The notes beneath the pieces were generated by a model that was not told the origin of the DNA, did no database searches, and saw only the letters and a list, made by a program, of their open reading frames with translations. The translations under genes were made by a program, and so were the position numbers. From Solidesulfovibrio alcoholivorans DSM 5433 (lineage in GTDB: Bacteria; Desulfobacterota; Desulfovibrionia; Desulfovibrionales; Desulfovibrionaceae): a stretch of DNA of 64,000 nt. This document shows, piece after piece, positions 35,200 through 42,365 of this stretch. Each line of letters opens with the position of its first letter. The stretch's first letter is position 1. The DNA is taken from contig NZ_JNJA01000006.1 of NCBI RefSeq assembly GCF_000702665.1, forward strand, positions 62,001-126,000. The letters are read 5' to 3'.

Positions 35200-35222
35200 G
35201 GCGAAAGGACTTCCCCGATCGC
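35200..35222 (+). repeat. Leader repeat block B, copy 2
   Basis: Matches 34787-34809 with one substitution; follows the third variable hairpin directly. Confidence 0.7.
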
Positions 35223-35538
35223 GGGAGAAGAGGCCGCGAAAGCGCCAAGACGGCGCAAGGCCACTTCGGAAAGGACAAGGATCAGGATTCCGGAAACTTC
35301 GGAAAGTACAACGTGCCGGAAACGGCGCAAAGAAGATAGCAGCAAGTTCCTTCCCGGCGAGATGTCTCGCCGCGCAACGCGGAACCGGAGGTTCTCTCCG
35401 GAACCCGCTCGGCGAAGGCAACCACGCCTTCGCCGGCGACAGGGCCCGGACCCGGTTGCAACGACCGGAAACGTCCCAAGGCCGTAATGGAAGGGTAACG
35501 GCAACAAGGTAACGCAACGCGCAACATGACCGATACGA

Positions 35539-35576
35539 CCTCGCCTGGCCCGACCGAGGACCGGGCGAGGTTTTTT
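35539..35576 (+). terminator. Intrinsic terminator at the end of the htpX leader
   Basis: 10-bp GC-rich stem (35539-35548 with 35561-35570, one G-T pair) followed by six T. The htpX ribosome site (CGGAGG) is at 35593-35598, so only about 16 bases separate the T-run from it. No promoter fits in between, which points to transcription of htpX by read-through past this terminator, unless a promoter lies inside the leader. Confidence 0.85.
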
Positions 35577-35610
35577 GTATTCCCAAGAGACACGGAGGAC
35601 CACACGCATC

Positions 35611-36462
35611 ATGAGCAGCCAGATCAAGACAGCCCTGCTCCTCGGACTGTTGACCGCGCTCATCCTCGTCGTCGGCCAGGCCATGGGCGGCCGGCAAGGC
35701 CTCGTCATCGCCTTTTTCATGGCCATGGTCATGAACCTCGGCAGCTACTGGTTTTCGGACAAGATCGTGCTGTCCATGTACGGCGCGCGGGAACTCTCCC
35801 CGGCCGACGCCCCGGGCCTGCACGCCATGGTCGAGGAACTGGCGCACAATGCCGGCATTCCCAAGCCCCGCGTCATGATCGTGCCCCAGGAGGCCCCCAA
35901 CGCCTTCGCCACGGGCCGCAACCCCGAACACGGCGTGGTCTGCGTGACCGACGGCATCATGCGCCTGCTCTCGCCCGAGGAACTGCGCGGCGTGCTCGCC
36001 CATGAGCTCGGCCACATCAAAAACCGCGACATCCTCGTCCAGTCCATCGCCGCCGTGCTCGGCGGGGCCGTGGTCATGATGGCCAACATGCTGCAATGGG
36101 GGGCGATTTTCGGCATGGGCCGGGGTGACGACGAGGAAGGGGGGCACGGGCTGTTAAGCGGCCTGCTCATGGCCATCCTCGCGCCCATCGCGGCATCGCT
36201 GATCCAGATGGCCATCTCGCGCTCGCGGGAATACCTGGCCGACGCCACGGGCGCGCGCATCTCCGGCACGCCCCTGGCCCTGGCAGGCGCCCTCGGCAAG
36301 CTCGAGACCTACGCCCAGCGCATCCCCATGAACGCCAATCCGGCCACGGAGAACATGTTCATCGTCAATCCCTTCGCCGGCATGTCCATGGCGTCGCTCT
36401 TCTCCACCCATCCGCCCACCGAGGAACGCATCCGCCGCCTGCGCGAAATGGCCGGGCGGTAG
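35611..36462 (+). CDS. htpX: Membrane zinc metalloprotease HtpX
   Basis: 283 residues, M48B peptidase that degrades damaged membrane proteins. Two N-terminal helices ([18 protein letters not shown] and [17 protein letters not shown]) are followed by the zinc site [10 protein letters not shown] (His131, Glu132, His135). A further hydrophobic segment and the third ligand region [11 protein letters not shown] come next. The C-terminus has the usual [16 protein letters not shown]. The start at 35611 has CGGAGG at 12-base spacing. In other bacteria htpX is induced by envelope stress. Here it is preceded by the long structured leader and terminator, implying RNA-level control that I do not know from other htpX genes. 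Confidence 0.97.
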   Translation: MSSQIKTALLLGLLTALILVVGQAMGGRQGLVIAFFMAMVMNLGSYWFSDKIVLSMYGARELSPADAPGLHAMVEELAHNAGIPKPRVMIVPQEAPNAFATGRNPEHGVVCVTDGIMRLLSPEELRGVLAHELGHIKNRDILVQSIAAVLGGAVVMMANMLQWGAIFGMGRGDDEEGGHGLLSGLLMAILAPIAASLIQMAISRSREYLADATGARISGTPLALAGALGKLETYAQRIPMNANPATENMFIVNPFAGMSMASLFSTHPPTEERIRRLREMAGR

Positions 36463-36515
36463 CCTGGGCGCGGCGTATCGCTACTCCTCTTCAACGGCTC
36501 AGATCGTCCGAAGGG

Positions 36516-36547
36516 AAAGGGCAGGTTACCGCCTGCCCTTTCTTTTT
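36516..36547 (+). terminator. Terminator of htpX
   Basis: Perfect 10-bp stem (AAAGGGCAGG with its complement), 6-base loop, followed by CTTTTT. Confidence 0.9.
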
Positions 36548-36736
36548 GGGTGCAGGTGAAGTCCGCCAGCCGGCAAGACCGGTAAGCGGTTGAAGCCGAG
36601 CACGTCTGTTGCCCATGTCCGATGGGCGGAATATGCTTTATATTTTATGTGGTTGCGGATGGTGCGAAACCGCATTCCAGGCGCGAAGAATGCTTCACGA
36701 TTTGGTTCGGAGGGCGTGAGGAAAGTGAAAAATAAA

Positions 36737-36766
36737 TTGACAAATAAATATGTATATAATTATATT
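36737..36766 (+). promoter_or_regulatory. Sigma-70 promoter of the 36850-39082 operon
   Basis: Consensus TTGACA at 36737-36742 and TATATT at 36761-36766 with an 18-base spacer, in AT-rich DNA that stands out from this GC-rich genome. A start near 36773 gives a leader of about 77 bases to the first gene. Confidence 0.7.
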
Positions 36767-36849
36767 TTAGTCGAGTATATGTACCGAGCTCTTGGCCGGG
36801 GCATTTCGCTTACCGGTTCAAAAGGGAAGTCGCATATTGGGAGGCCATC

Positions 36850-37770
36850 ATGGACAGCTTCAGGAAGTGGGTGGCTGTGGTGAGCTTTTTGGGTGGCTTA
36901 ATGTGGGTTTTGTTAGAATATTCCGGGATCTTGAGTTCAATATTCTCTTCGGATGTTCTCAATCATATACTTGTGGTGCGGAATAATGCGGGCAATATTG
37001 CAAAGGTAGAAATACATACCCCAGCATACCAGGAACCCGGGGTACAGGAAGTAGCTGCCAATGCAAGCGACATTCAAAATAAGGATATTGCCCCTGTTGT
37101 TCAGGATTCAGGGGGTCGCAAGAAAAATATACCCGTACACCCTAAGGAACAGGTTATGAAACCCCCTGCGCCTTCCAAGGTGTTTGGGGACAAGCAGAAT
37201 AAAGCCGATCGGCAATCCCGGTTGAAAGGGAATGCGCAAAAGGCTCAGTCAGGGCGGACAAGCAAGATCGCCGCTGGGCAAGTGCCGACGCCCCGTGTCG
37301 ATATATCTCGGCGAACGGAGGATATCGTGCCAGTGCCGATGCGGCGCCCATTGATTGCCCCTGCGCCGCAACAACTGGCCACTCCTGCGCCGCAACCGCT
37401 GCCCATCCCTGCGCCGCGAGTCGCGGTCTCCCACGTGTCGAAGGAATTACGGCAGTTCCTGCAGGAGACGGCGTTGCCAGGCGAGCCTGCGGGAGGGCTA
37501 TCTCCATCGCAACAGTACCAGGCCTTCCGGTATTTCGAGGAGGGCTTGCCGTTGTTTAAGCGCGCCGTCCTGGACTACAAGCACTATGTGTCAGGACCAT
37601 CTGGCTATGCCAGTGCGACCGCTGTGGAGGCGAGGAAATCCATGCGGCAGTTCCTCGCTCTGTACGACAAACATGCACCCTACCTTAGCAGCTATGCCAG
37701 CAGCAACGATCTCGTTGAGCAGTATGCAGTATATATCAAAGTCGGCAGGCGCATCGTTGAAAGTGAATAG
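36850..37770 (+). CDS. Membrane-anchored Pro-rich protein, unknown function
   Basis: 306 residues. An N-terminal signal-anchor (AVVSFLGGLMWVLLEYSGIL) is followed by a long, basic and Pro/Gln-rich linker to about residue 205, including alanine-proline repeats (APAPQQLATPAPQPLPIPAP). A C-terminal helical domain of about 100 residues follows (SPSQQYQAFRYFEEGLPLF). The linker could span the periplasm. GGGAGG precedes the start. It is the first gene of a three-gene operon with a lipoprotein protease and a lipoprotein. GC content is lower than the surroundings. No family recognised. Confidence 0.78.
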   Translation: MDSFRKWVAVVSFLGGLMWVLLEYSGILSSIFSSDVLNHILVVRNNAGNIAKVEIHTPAYQEPGVQEVAANASDIQNKDIAPVVQDSGGRKKNIPVHPKEQVMKPPAPSKVFGDKQNKADRQSRLKGNAQKAQSGRTSKIAAGQVPTPRVDISRRTEDIVPVPMRRPLIAPAPQQLATPAPQPLPIPAPRVAVSHVSKELRQFLQETALPGEPAGGLSPSQQYQAFRYFEEGLPLFKRAVLDYKHYVSGPSGYASATAVEARKSMRQFLALYDKHAPYLSSYASSNDLVEQYAVYIKVGRRIVESE

Positions 37771-37779
37771 AGGCAATCC

Positions 37780-38526
37780 ATGAAACGACTCACCGTTATC
37801 TTGTGCGCCTGTCTGCTATGCGCGTGCGTAAAGAACCGGCAACCGGGAGAAATCACGCCTGACGTGGCCGACCTCCCGGTTACTGTCAAGGCTGCGCCTC
37901 CGAGCCGGCAGGAAGATATCGGGACCAGCATCGTATTGGCGGCGACCCATCCCACTAAGGTTGCAGCCGGCATGGTATACCGCGTCGTTGTCCAGGGAAA
38001 GGCCGTGGCCACCGCTTTTGTGGTGGCCACGGCGAATCCCAAGCTGTCAGGCTTCACCGTGCTGGTCACTGCATCCCATGCCCTGGCCGATGTGCAGAGT
38101 GATTCCTCGGCAGGATTGACCGTGGAAGGGCCTGGGAAAATGGTGCTCCCCGTCGTGCGCCACGTGGTTTCCAAGGATATCGACGCCGCCGCTCTGATCG
38201 TCAAGGCGTCATTGCCAGCGGTACCCGCCGGCAGGGGCGCCTCCGTGGGGGCAGTCTGCAGCAGTGAGAACTATTCCTTTTTTCCTCCCATGACCACGCG
38301 CCCGCGCATCCTCTCGAAGGGATATATCATAGAAGCTACGGACAACGATATCTGGGCCTTTCTCATGCCTTTCGCCCAAGGGGGGAGCGGCGCGCCCCTC
38401 ATGGTAGGTGGCGGAGCAGTCGGTCTCGTCAATCAGAAAGTGCTTGATGAAAACAAAAACTTCACAGGAATTGTCCATGCTCTCACTATGCAGTCGGTCA
38501 TGCGTTTTGTTGATGCTCTTCGCTAG
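37780..38526 (+). CDS. Lipoprotein with trypsin-like serine protease domain
   Basis: 248 residues. The N-terminus has a lipobox (LCACLLCACVKN). The chymotrypsin-fold triad is visible: His100 in LVTASHALADV, Asp135 in SKDIDAAALIV and Ser203 in GGSGAPLMVGG, where GxSGxP is retained in the variant form GGSGAPL. It should be a lipid-anchored periplasmic or outer-membrane protease, S1/trypsin-like family. It starts 9 bases after the first gene and overlaps the third by 50 bases, so the three are co-expressed. Substrate unknown; partner proteins in the operon are candidates. Confidence 0.82.
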   Translation: MKRLTVILCACLLCACVKNRQPGEITPDVADLPVTVKAAPPSRQEDIGTSIVLAATHPTKVAAGMVYRVVVQGKAVATAFVVATANPKLSGFTVLVTASHALADVQSDSSAGLTVEGPGKMVLPVVRHVVSKDIDAAALIVKASLPAVPAGRGASVGAVCSSENYSFFPPMTTRPRILSKGYIIEATDNDIWAFLMPFAQGGSGAPLMVGGGAVGLVNQKVLDENKNFTGIVHALTMQSVMRFVDALR

Positions 38527-39082
38527 CATGTTTCTTGATGGCTGTAGTTCACTGGAAATAGCAAAACCTGAGCCACCAGACGCCCCGCCGCTGACGAGAG
38601 TTTGTCCCCGGCTCAGTGATATCGCAGCACACATCGAAAAAAGGGAGTATGTAGAACTCAGTGAGGGACTTCGCGGATGTGTCAACGATGAGCAGATCCG
38701 CACAACCTACAATAATGCTTTTACAGATGGTTATAAATATAAGTTTTTCGTGGAGGCGTTGGCAGCCTACGCCTCCTATCAAGACTTTCAGACGGTTCTT
38801 AACTTGCGCGACCGCCTTCCGTTCCTGTCGCCCGAGGCAAAACATCTTTTTGACGACTATGTGATATTGGCGGGAGACCGCGACTCTTTTGCCCTTTTTA
38901 AGGAGGTGATGCAGTGCGTGCTGACCCTGCCGGATACGGCCCAGCCTTCGGCTTGCCTCGCCAGATATGATGATGCGATCAGGCAGTCACAGGTTGTAGC
39001 CGTGTACCAAAGGGCTTTCGGCGACGGAGGGTCTGATTTTCAGACTACACCAGGCAGAGTTTCCCGTAATCATCTGCAATAA
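38477..39082 (+). CDS. Lipoprotein, unknown function
   Basis: 201 residues. The start at 38477 (CAGGAA upstream) gives a proper lipoprotein signal (CVLLMLFASMFLDGCSS). The mature part is helical with several cysteines (RVCPRLSDIAAHIEK, LRGCVNDEQ, MQCVLTLPDTAQPSACLARY), possibly disulfide-bonded. It overlaps the protease gene by 50 bases, implying translational coupling. It is followed by a strong terminator. No family recognised. Confidence 0.72.
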   Translation: MLSLCSRSCVLLMLFASMFLDGCSSLEIAKPEPPDAPPLTRVCPRLSDIAAHIEKREYVELSEGLRGCVNDEQIRTTYNNAFTDGYKYKFFVEALAAYASYQDFQTVLNLRDRLPFLSPEAKHLFDDYVILAGDRDSFALFKEVMQCVLTLPDTAQPSACLARYDDAIRQSQVVAVYQRAFGDGGSDFQTTPGRVSRNHLQ

Positions 39083-39094
39083 GGGCGTAAGAAG

Positions 39095-39128
39095 AAAGCC
39101 CCCCGCGACGCCGTCGCGGGGGGCTTTT
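39095..39128. terminator. Bidirectional terminator between convergent genes
   Basis: Perfect 15-bp stem (AAAGCCCCCCGCGAC and complement) with a GCC loop and T/A runs on both sides. It serves the plus-strand lipoprotein operon and the minus-strand NYN gene. Confidence 0.9.
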
Positions 39129-39145
39129 TCCGTTGCTGCGGACGA

Positions 39146-39727
39146 CTAGCGGGCCACGTCCTGGGCGAAGTCGTCGATCCAGTAGATGCGGTCCGCCCGG
39201 CATTGCAGGTCGGTGGACACGCCGTTTTTGAACACGAGCAGTTCGAACCGCTTGTTTTTCTCCGTGAGGTACTCCACGGCGTCGAGCAGGTCGCTGTCGC
39301 CGGAGGAGAGGATGAGCGTGTCGTAGTTCTCGATGTGGGTGAGGGCCAACGTGGCCAGACCCACGTCCACGCCTTTCTGCTGTTCGCGGCTCAGGCGATG
39401 CTTGTGGTCGTTGGGGCAGGACACCGACACCTTGCGGCGGCACTGCTCGCAGTAGAGTTCGCTGATTTCGCTGGAGCGCAGTTCGTAGAGCTTGGTGATG
39501 ATTTTCGGGCCAAGCGGCGGGGCGCTACGCATCCAGTTGTAGAAGGAGACTTGCGCATCAGGAGTCGGAGTCGGCACGGAATTGAGATAGTACGCCCGCC
39601 AAAGCGGCCTTTCAACTTCCAGCTTGTTTCTCAGTTTGACATAATCAATGCTGTAATCGCGACTGTAGATGGATTGTCCCCGATACATGTAGCCGGCATC
39701 GATCAGCCAGAGTTTGCGTTCTTCCAT
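39146..39727 (-). CDS. NYN-domain (LabA/DUF88-type) putative ribonuclease
   Basis: 193 residues. The start at 39727 has AAAAGGAA upstream. PIN-like NYN fold with acidic residues in LWLIDAGYMYRG, GVDVGLATLALTH and LSSGDSDLLDAVEYL, the metal-binding set of this nuclease family. A cysteine cluster inserted mid-domain (CEQCRRKVSVSCPND) looks like a zinc knuckle, a less common addition. Likely an RNA-processing or RNA-decay enzyme in the cytoplasm. Monocistronic. Confidence 0.88.
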   Translation of the reverse strand: MEERKLWLIDAGYMYRGQSIYSRDYSIDYVKLRNKLEVERPLWRAYYLNSVPTPTPDAQVSFYNWMRSAPPLGPKIITKLYELRSSEISELYCEQCRRKVSVSCPNDHKHRLSREQQKGVDVGLATLALTHIENYDTLILSSGDSDLLDAVEYLTEKNKRFELLVFKNGVSTDLQCRADRIYWIDDFAQDVAR

Positions 39728-39991
39728 AGGCGTTCCTTTTACGTTTATTGTATGGCTTCGCGGAAAGGGAGGAATTGCGGCAAACAACCATTGCGCCGCT
39801 CCTCGTACTCTACATGAAATGCGGGGATGCGGAAGAAAAAAAGTCGAGAAATTTGTGAAATTCTTTATTTTCAGGAGATTAGGTGTTTTCTGGCGAGAGT
39901 GCCCGACGCCACGCCGGCGTGCGGCGGAGAAAGGCGGCGCGCCGGCCGCGGCGGAAATGCTGGGCCGGCGCGTCGCCCGAAGGGGGACGGA

Positions 39992-40615
39992 TCAGGCTTT
40001 GCGCAACGTCACCCAGACGCCGTAGGCGTCCATGGTCACGATGGCGTCGGCGATGCCGGCCTCGGCCAGGACACGGGGCAGGTAGCCCTCGGCCTTCCAG
40101 TTGTTGCGCGTGTCCTTTTCGCCGTCATCGGTCCATTTGGGCCGCATGGCGCGCACTTCCTCAAGGGTCTGGTAGCGGCTGAAACCGCAGCCGACCATGC
40201 CTGCGCCCCCCGGGGCCAGTACCCGGTAAAGCTCGGCGAAGGCGGCCACGTGGTCGTCCCAGAACGGCACCGAACCGCGGCTGATGAGCAGGTCCACCGA
40301 CCCGCTTTCCAGGGGGATGGCGGTCACGTCGGCTTCGAGGAAGCGGAAGCGCTGCTCCGGCAGGCCGTGGCGCGCGACGTTTTCCCGGGCCAGTTCCAGG
40401 ACTTCGGGCTTGGCGTCGAGGCCGACCATGGCCATCGGCGTGATCTTGGCCAGTTCGATGATGACGGCGGCGCTGCCCGTGCCGACGTCCAGGCACAGGC
40501 CCTGGGATACGCCCAAATCCTCCACGATCTGCCGGGCCAGCAGCGGATACATGGGCGCGAAGCGGTGGTTGGCGTCGTAGACGTAGAAATCCCGGTCGAA
40601 TGTCGATTCGCTCAT
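39992..40615 (-). CDS. Class I SAM-dependent methyltransferase
   Basis: 207 residues. SAM-binding motif I LCLDVGTGSAAVIIELA, acidic motif GLDAKPEVLELAR, motif II LLISRGSVPFWDD and post-motif LYRVLAPGGAGMVG. It follows the periplasmic binding protein gene by 27 bases on the same strand. In sulfate reducers such methyltransferases are often found beside metal-chelate uptake genes, which suggests modification of a ligand, but the substrate is not known. Confidence 0.9.
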   Translation of the reverse strand: MSESTFDRDFYVYDANHRFAPMYPLLARQIVEDLGVSQGLCLDVGTGSAAVIIELAKITPMAMVGLDAKPEVLELARENVARHGLPEQRFRFLEADVTAIPLESGSVDLLISRGSVPFWDDHVAAFAELYRVLAPGGAGMVGCGFSRYQTLEEVRAMRPKWTDDGEKDTRNNWKAEGYLPRVLAEAGIADAIVTMDAYGVWVTLRKA

Positions 40616-40642
40616 GGCGGCTCCTTGTTTGCGCGCGGCATG

Positions 40643-41701
40643 TCAGGGCGCGACGGACTTGCCCGAAAGCAGTGCTGCGGCCTTTGCGTCGGTCAGGTCT
40701 ACCTGGAGGAAGAGTTTGTAGAACGCTTTGGTCTCCTTGACCATATCGTAGGGAAAGGTCTCGGGGTAGAGGGCGCTGGCCAGCCATTTGATGCACAGCA
40801 GGCGCATGAACGACAGCGGCCGGTCGAACCAGCCGAAGGGCGTGTCCGGCAGCAGCAGCACGCGACCGCTTTTGACCGCCGGGATTTCGCTCCAGGCCGG
40901 CGAGGACAGGAGCATGTCGCGGCATTTGGCGTCCTGGGCCAGGATGACCTGGGGAGCGAAACCGGCCACGTCCTCCATGGTCACGCGGTCCATGCCGTAC
41001 CGGTTGGTCTGCGGCTTGGCGTAGACGTTGACGCCGCCGGCGAGCTTGAGGGCCAGGGTGTGGAAGGAGTCCGCGCCGTCGGTGTAGAGCCCGTCGCCGC
41101 CTTCGGCGTAGTAGACGCGCAGGCGCTTGGCTTCGGGAATCGTGGCCAGGCCCTTGCGGATGTCGGCAAGCGTGGCCTCGGCGTAGGCTGCGAGCGCCTC
41201 GGCGCGCTCCGTGCGGCCGAGCGCGGCCCCGAGCATGCGCCAGGCCGGGGCGTAGTCCTCGGGCGTCTGGCTGTCGATGGCGAGGACCGGGATGTGGTGT
41301 TCCTTGAAAAAGACGTTGAAGGCCGCCTGCGGCTTGGCCATGGAGCCCGTGACCACGAGGTCGGGCTTCGCGGCCAGGATCGCGTCCTTGTCCGGGGTGA
41401 CGTCCTTGCCGAAGAAACCGCCGAGCACAGGCAGCTTCGCGGCGCAGGGCGGCAGGTAGCCGGCCGTCGGCGGATAGGGCGGATAGTTCCAGCCGGCGAG
41501 CAGGCAGGGATCGATGGCGTAGACGAGCAGGGCGTCGGGCGGGGACAGGGCGTAGACGCGCGCGGGCGTGTCCGGCACGGCGACCTTGTGCCCCGCCATG
41601 TCGGTGACGGTGCGGGCGAAGGCTCCCACGGGCACGGACAGGACGGCGCACACGGCCAGGGTCTGGGCGAGGCGGAGGCCCCGGGAAACGGTTCGGCGCA
41701 T
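40643..41701 (-). CDS. ABC transporter periplasmic metal-chelate binding protein (TroA/BtuF-type fold)
   Basis: 352 residues. The start at 41701 has AAGGAA upstream and a signal peptide follows (LAQTLAVCAVLSVPVGAFA). The helical-backbone binding-protein fold for siderophores, haem or cobalamin is indicated by TVTDMAGHKVAVPDTPARVY, AAKPDLVVTG and GFAPQVILAQDA. It binds a metal chelate in the periplasm. No permease or ATPase genes are adjacent in the window, so the rest of the transporter must be elsewhere. The methyltransferase gene follows. Confidence 0.9.
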   Translation of the reverse strand: MRRTVSRGLRLAQTLAVCAVLSVPVGAFARTVTDMAGHKVAVPDTPARVYALSPPDALLVYAIDPCLLAGWNYPPYPPTAGYLPPCAAKLPVLGGFFGKDVTPDKDAILAAKPDLVVTGSMAKPQAAFNVFFKEHHIPVLAIDSQTPEDYAPAWRMLGAALGRTERAEALAAYAEATLADIRKGLATIPEAKRLRVYYAEGGDGLYTDGADSFHTLALKLAGGVNVYAKPQTNRYGMDRVTMEDVAGFAPQVILAQDAKCRDMLLSSPAWSEIPAVKSGRVLLLPDTPFGWFDRPLSFMRLLCIKWLASALYPETFPYDMVKETKAFYKLFLQVDLTDAKAAALLSGKSVAP

Positions 41702-42365
41702 GGGCGGGTTCCTTCTTGCGCGAAGGCGCGTTTGGCGGCGGTGCCGCGCGATGGTTGCCGCAAGCATAGCGCGTCCCGAGGATGCGGGGCAACGGGACAG
41801 TCGTTTTATTTGTGCTGTTATTTAAGAGTGTTGCGGATTGTCCGGTGACGGTGGACTGTCACGGGAAGTCTTGAACGCGGGTGTTCGCCGCGATGGGGGC
41901 GCTTTCTGGGAAGGCGTTGCCGTAAGCCGTCTGTGTTTTTTTGCCGATGCATGGGACGGGTACTGCTCCAGAGGAGGTGCGCACGCGGGTGAGGCCGCTT
42001 TGATCATGAGCGATTACGAGAGATTGCGACAAATCGCCGGTGGTTTACATCGGAATTACGATTTTCATTGCTGCGCGATTTATGATTGTTTTGCTCTGTT
42101 TTGCACGGATTTTTCATTTAAGAACAACATGTCATGGCAGTTTCTTGTGCAAACACTGTCTATGGCATGAATTATACAAAGGGCGTGACGGCCCTGCGCG
42201 CAGTGCTAAAAAGCAACATGCTGAAATAGTAAGGTAAAAAGAGTGTTTTCGGTTTTGCTGTCACAATGACGGTTTTGTAAACTTCCTCGCGAGTCCTATC
42301 GCCAGGGGCTCGTCGGCGGCAACGCGCCGTGTGGATGGCGCAGTATCACGCGTGAGGGAGGAAAC
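41702..42365. other. 664-base region between binding protein and porin
   Basis: Divergent promoters of the binding protein and the porin must lie here. A 110-codon plus-strand frame (41838-42170) has no ribosome site or recognisable domain and is not supported. I looked for a cobalamin riboswitch and a sigma-54 promoter and found neither. Confidence 0.45.

Larger units (their letters stand above)
34657..35576 (+). ncRNA. Large structured leader RNA upstream of htpX, tandem three-unit, no known class recognised
   Basis: About 920 bases with no supported gene. On the plus strand they form a chain of stable hairpins with A-rich loops and linkers. Three related units repeat about every 200-220 bases. 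Each has a conserved 24-base block (34722-34745, 34943-34966, 35146-35169) with hairpin GGCGA/TCGCC. A second hairpin follows whose stem sequence differs between units but stays paired and always ends in CGTAA (34763-34776, 34974-34991, 35178-35196). A 23-base block is shared by units 1 and 3 (34787-34809, 35200-35222). Further hairpins occur at 35033-35050, 35385-35401 and 35411-35434. The region ends in an intrinsic terminator 34 bases before htpX. A cis-acting attenuator or a stand-alone RNA are both possible. Confidence 0.6.
36463..36849. other. 387-base region between htpX and the envelope operon
   Basis: Holds the htpX terminator (36516-36547) and, further on, a markedly AT-rich stretch with the promoter of the next operon (36737-36766). 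No gene supported. Confidence 0.6.

Noticed and set aside
34654-35222. Resemblance of leader units to cobalamin or cyclic-di-GMP riboswitches (GAGCCGGAGGTCAGGCC, GCGAAAGGCAA)
   Set aside because: Only short stretches match; the conserved core of neither class can be completed in any of the three units by eye. A covariance-model search would settle it.
42125-42165. Sigma-54-like element (TGGCAGTTTCTTGTGC) upstream of the porin
   Set aside because: Spacing between GG and the -12 element is one base short and GC is replaced by GT.
41838-42170. 110-codon plus-strand frame before the porin
   Set aside because: No ribosome site, mixed composition, and overlaps the expected promoter region.
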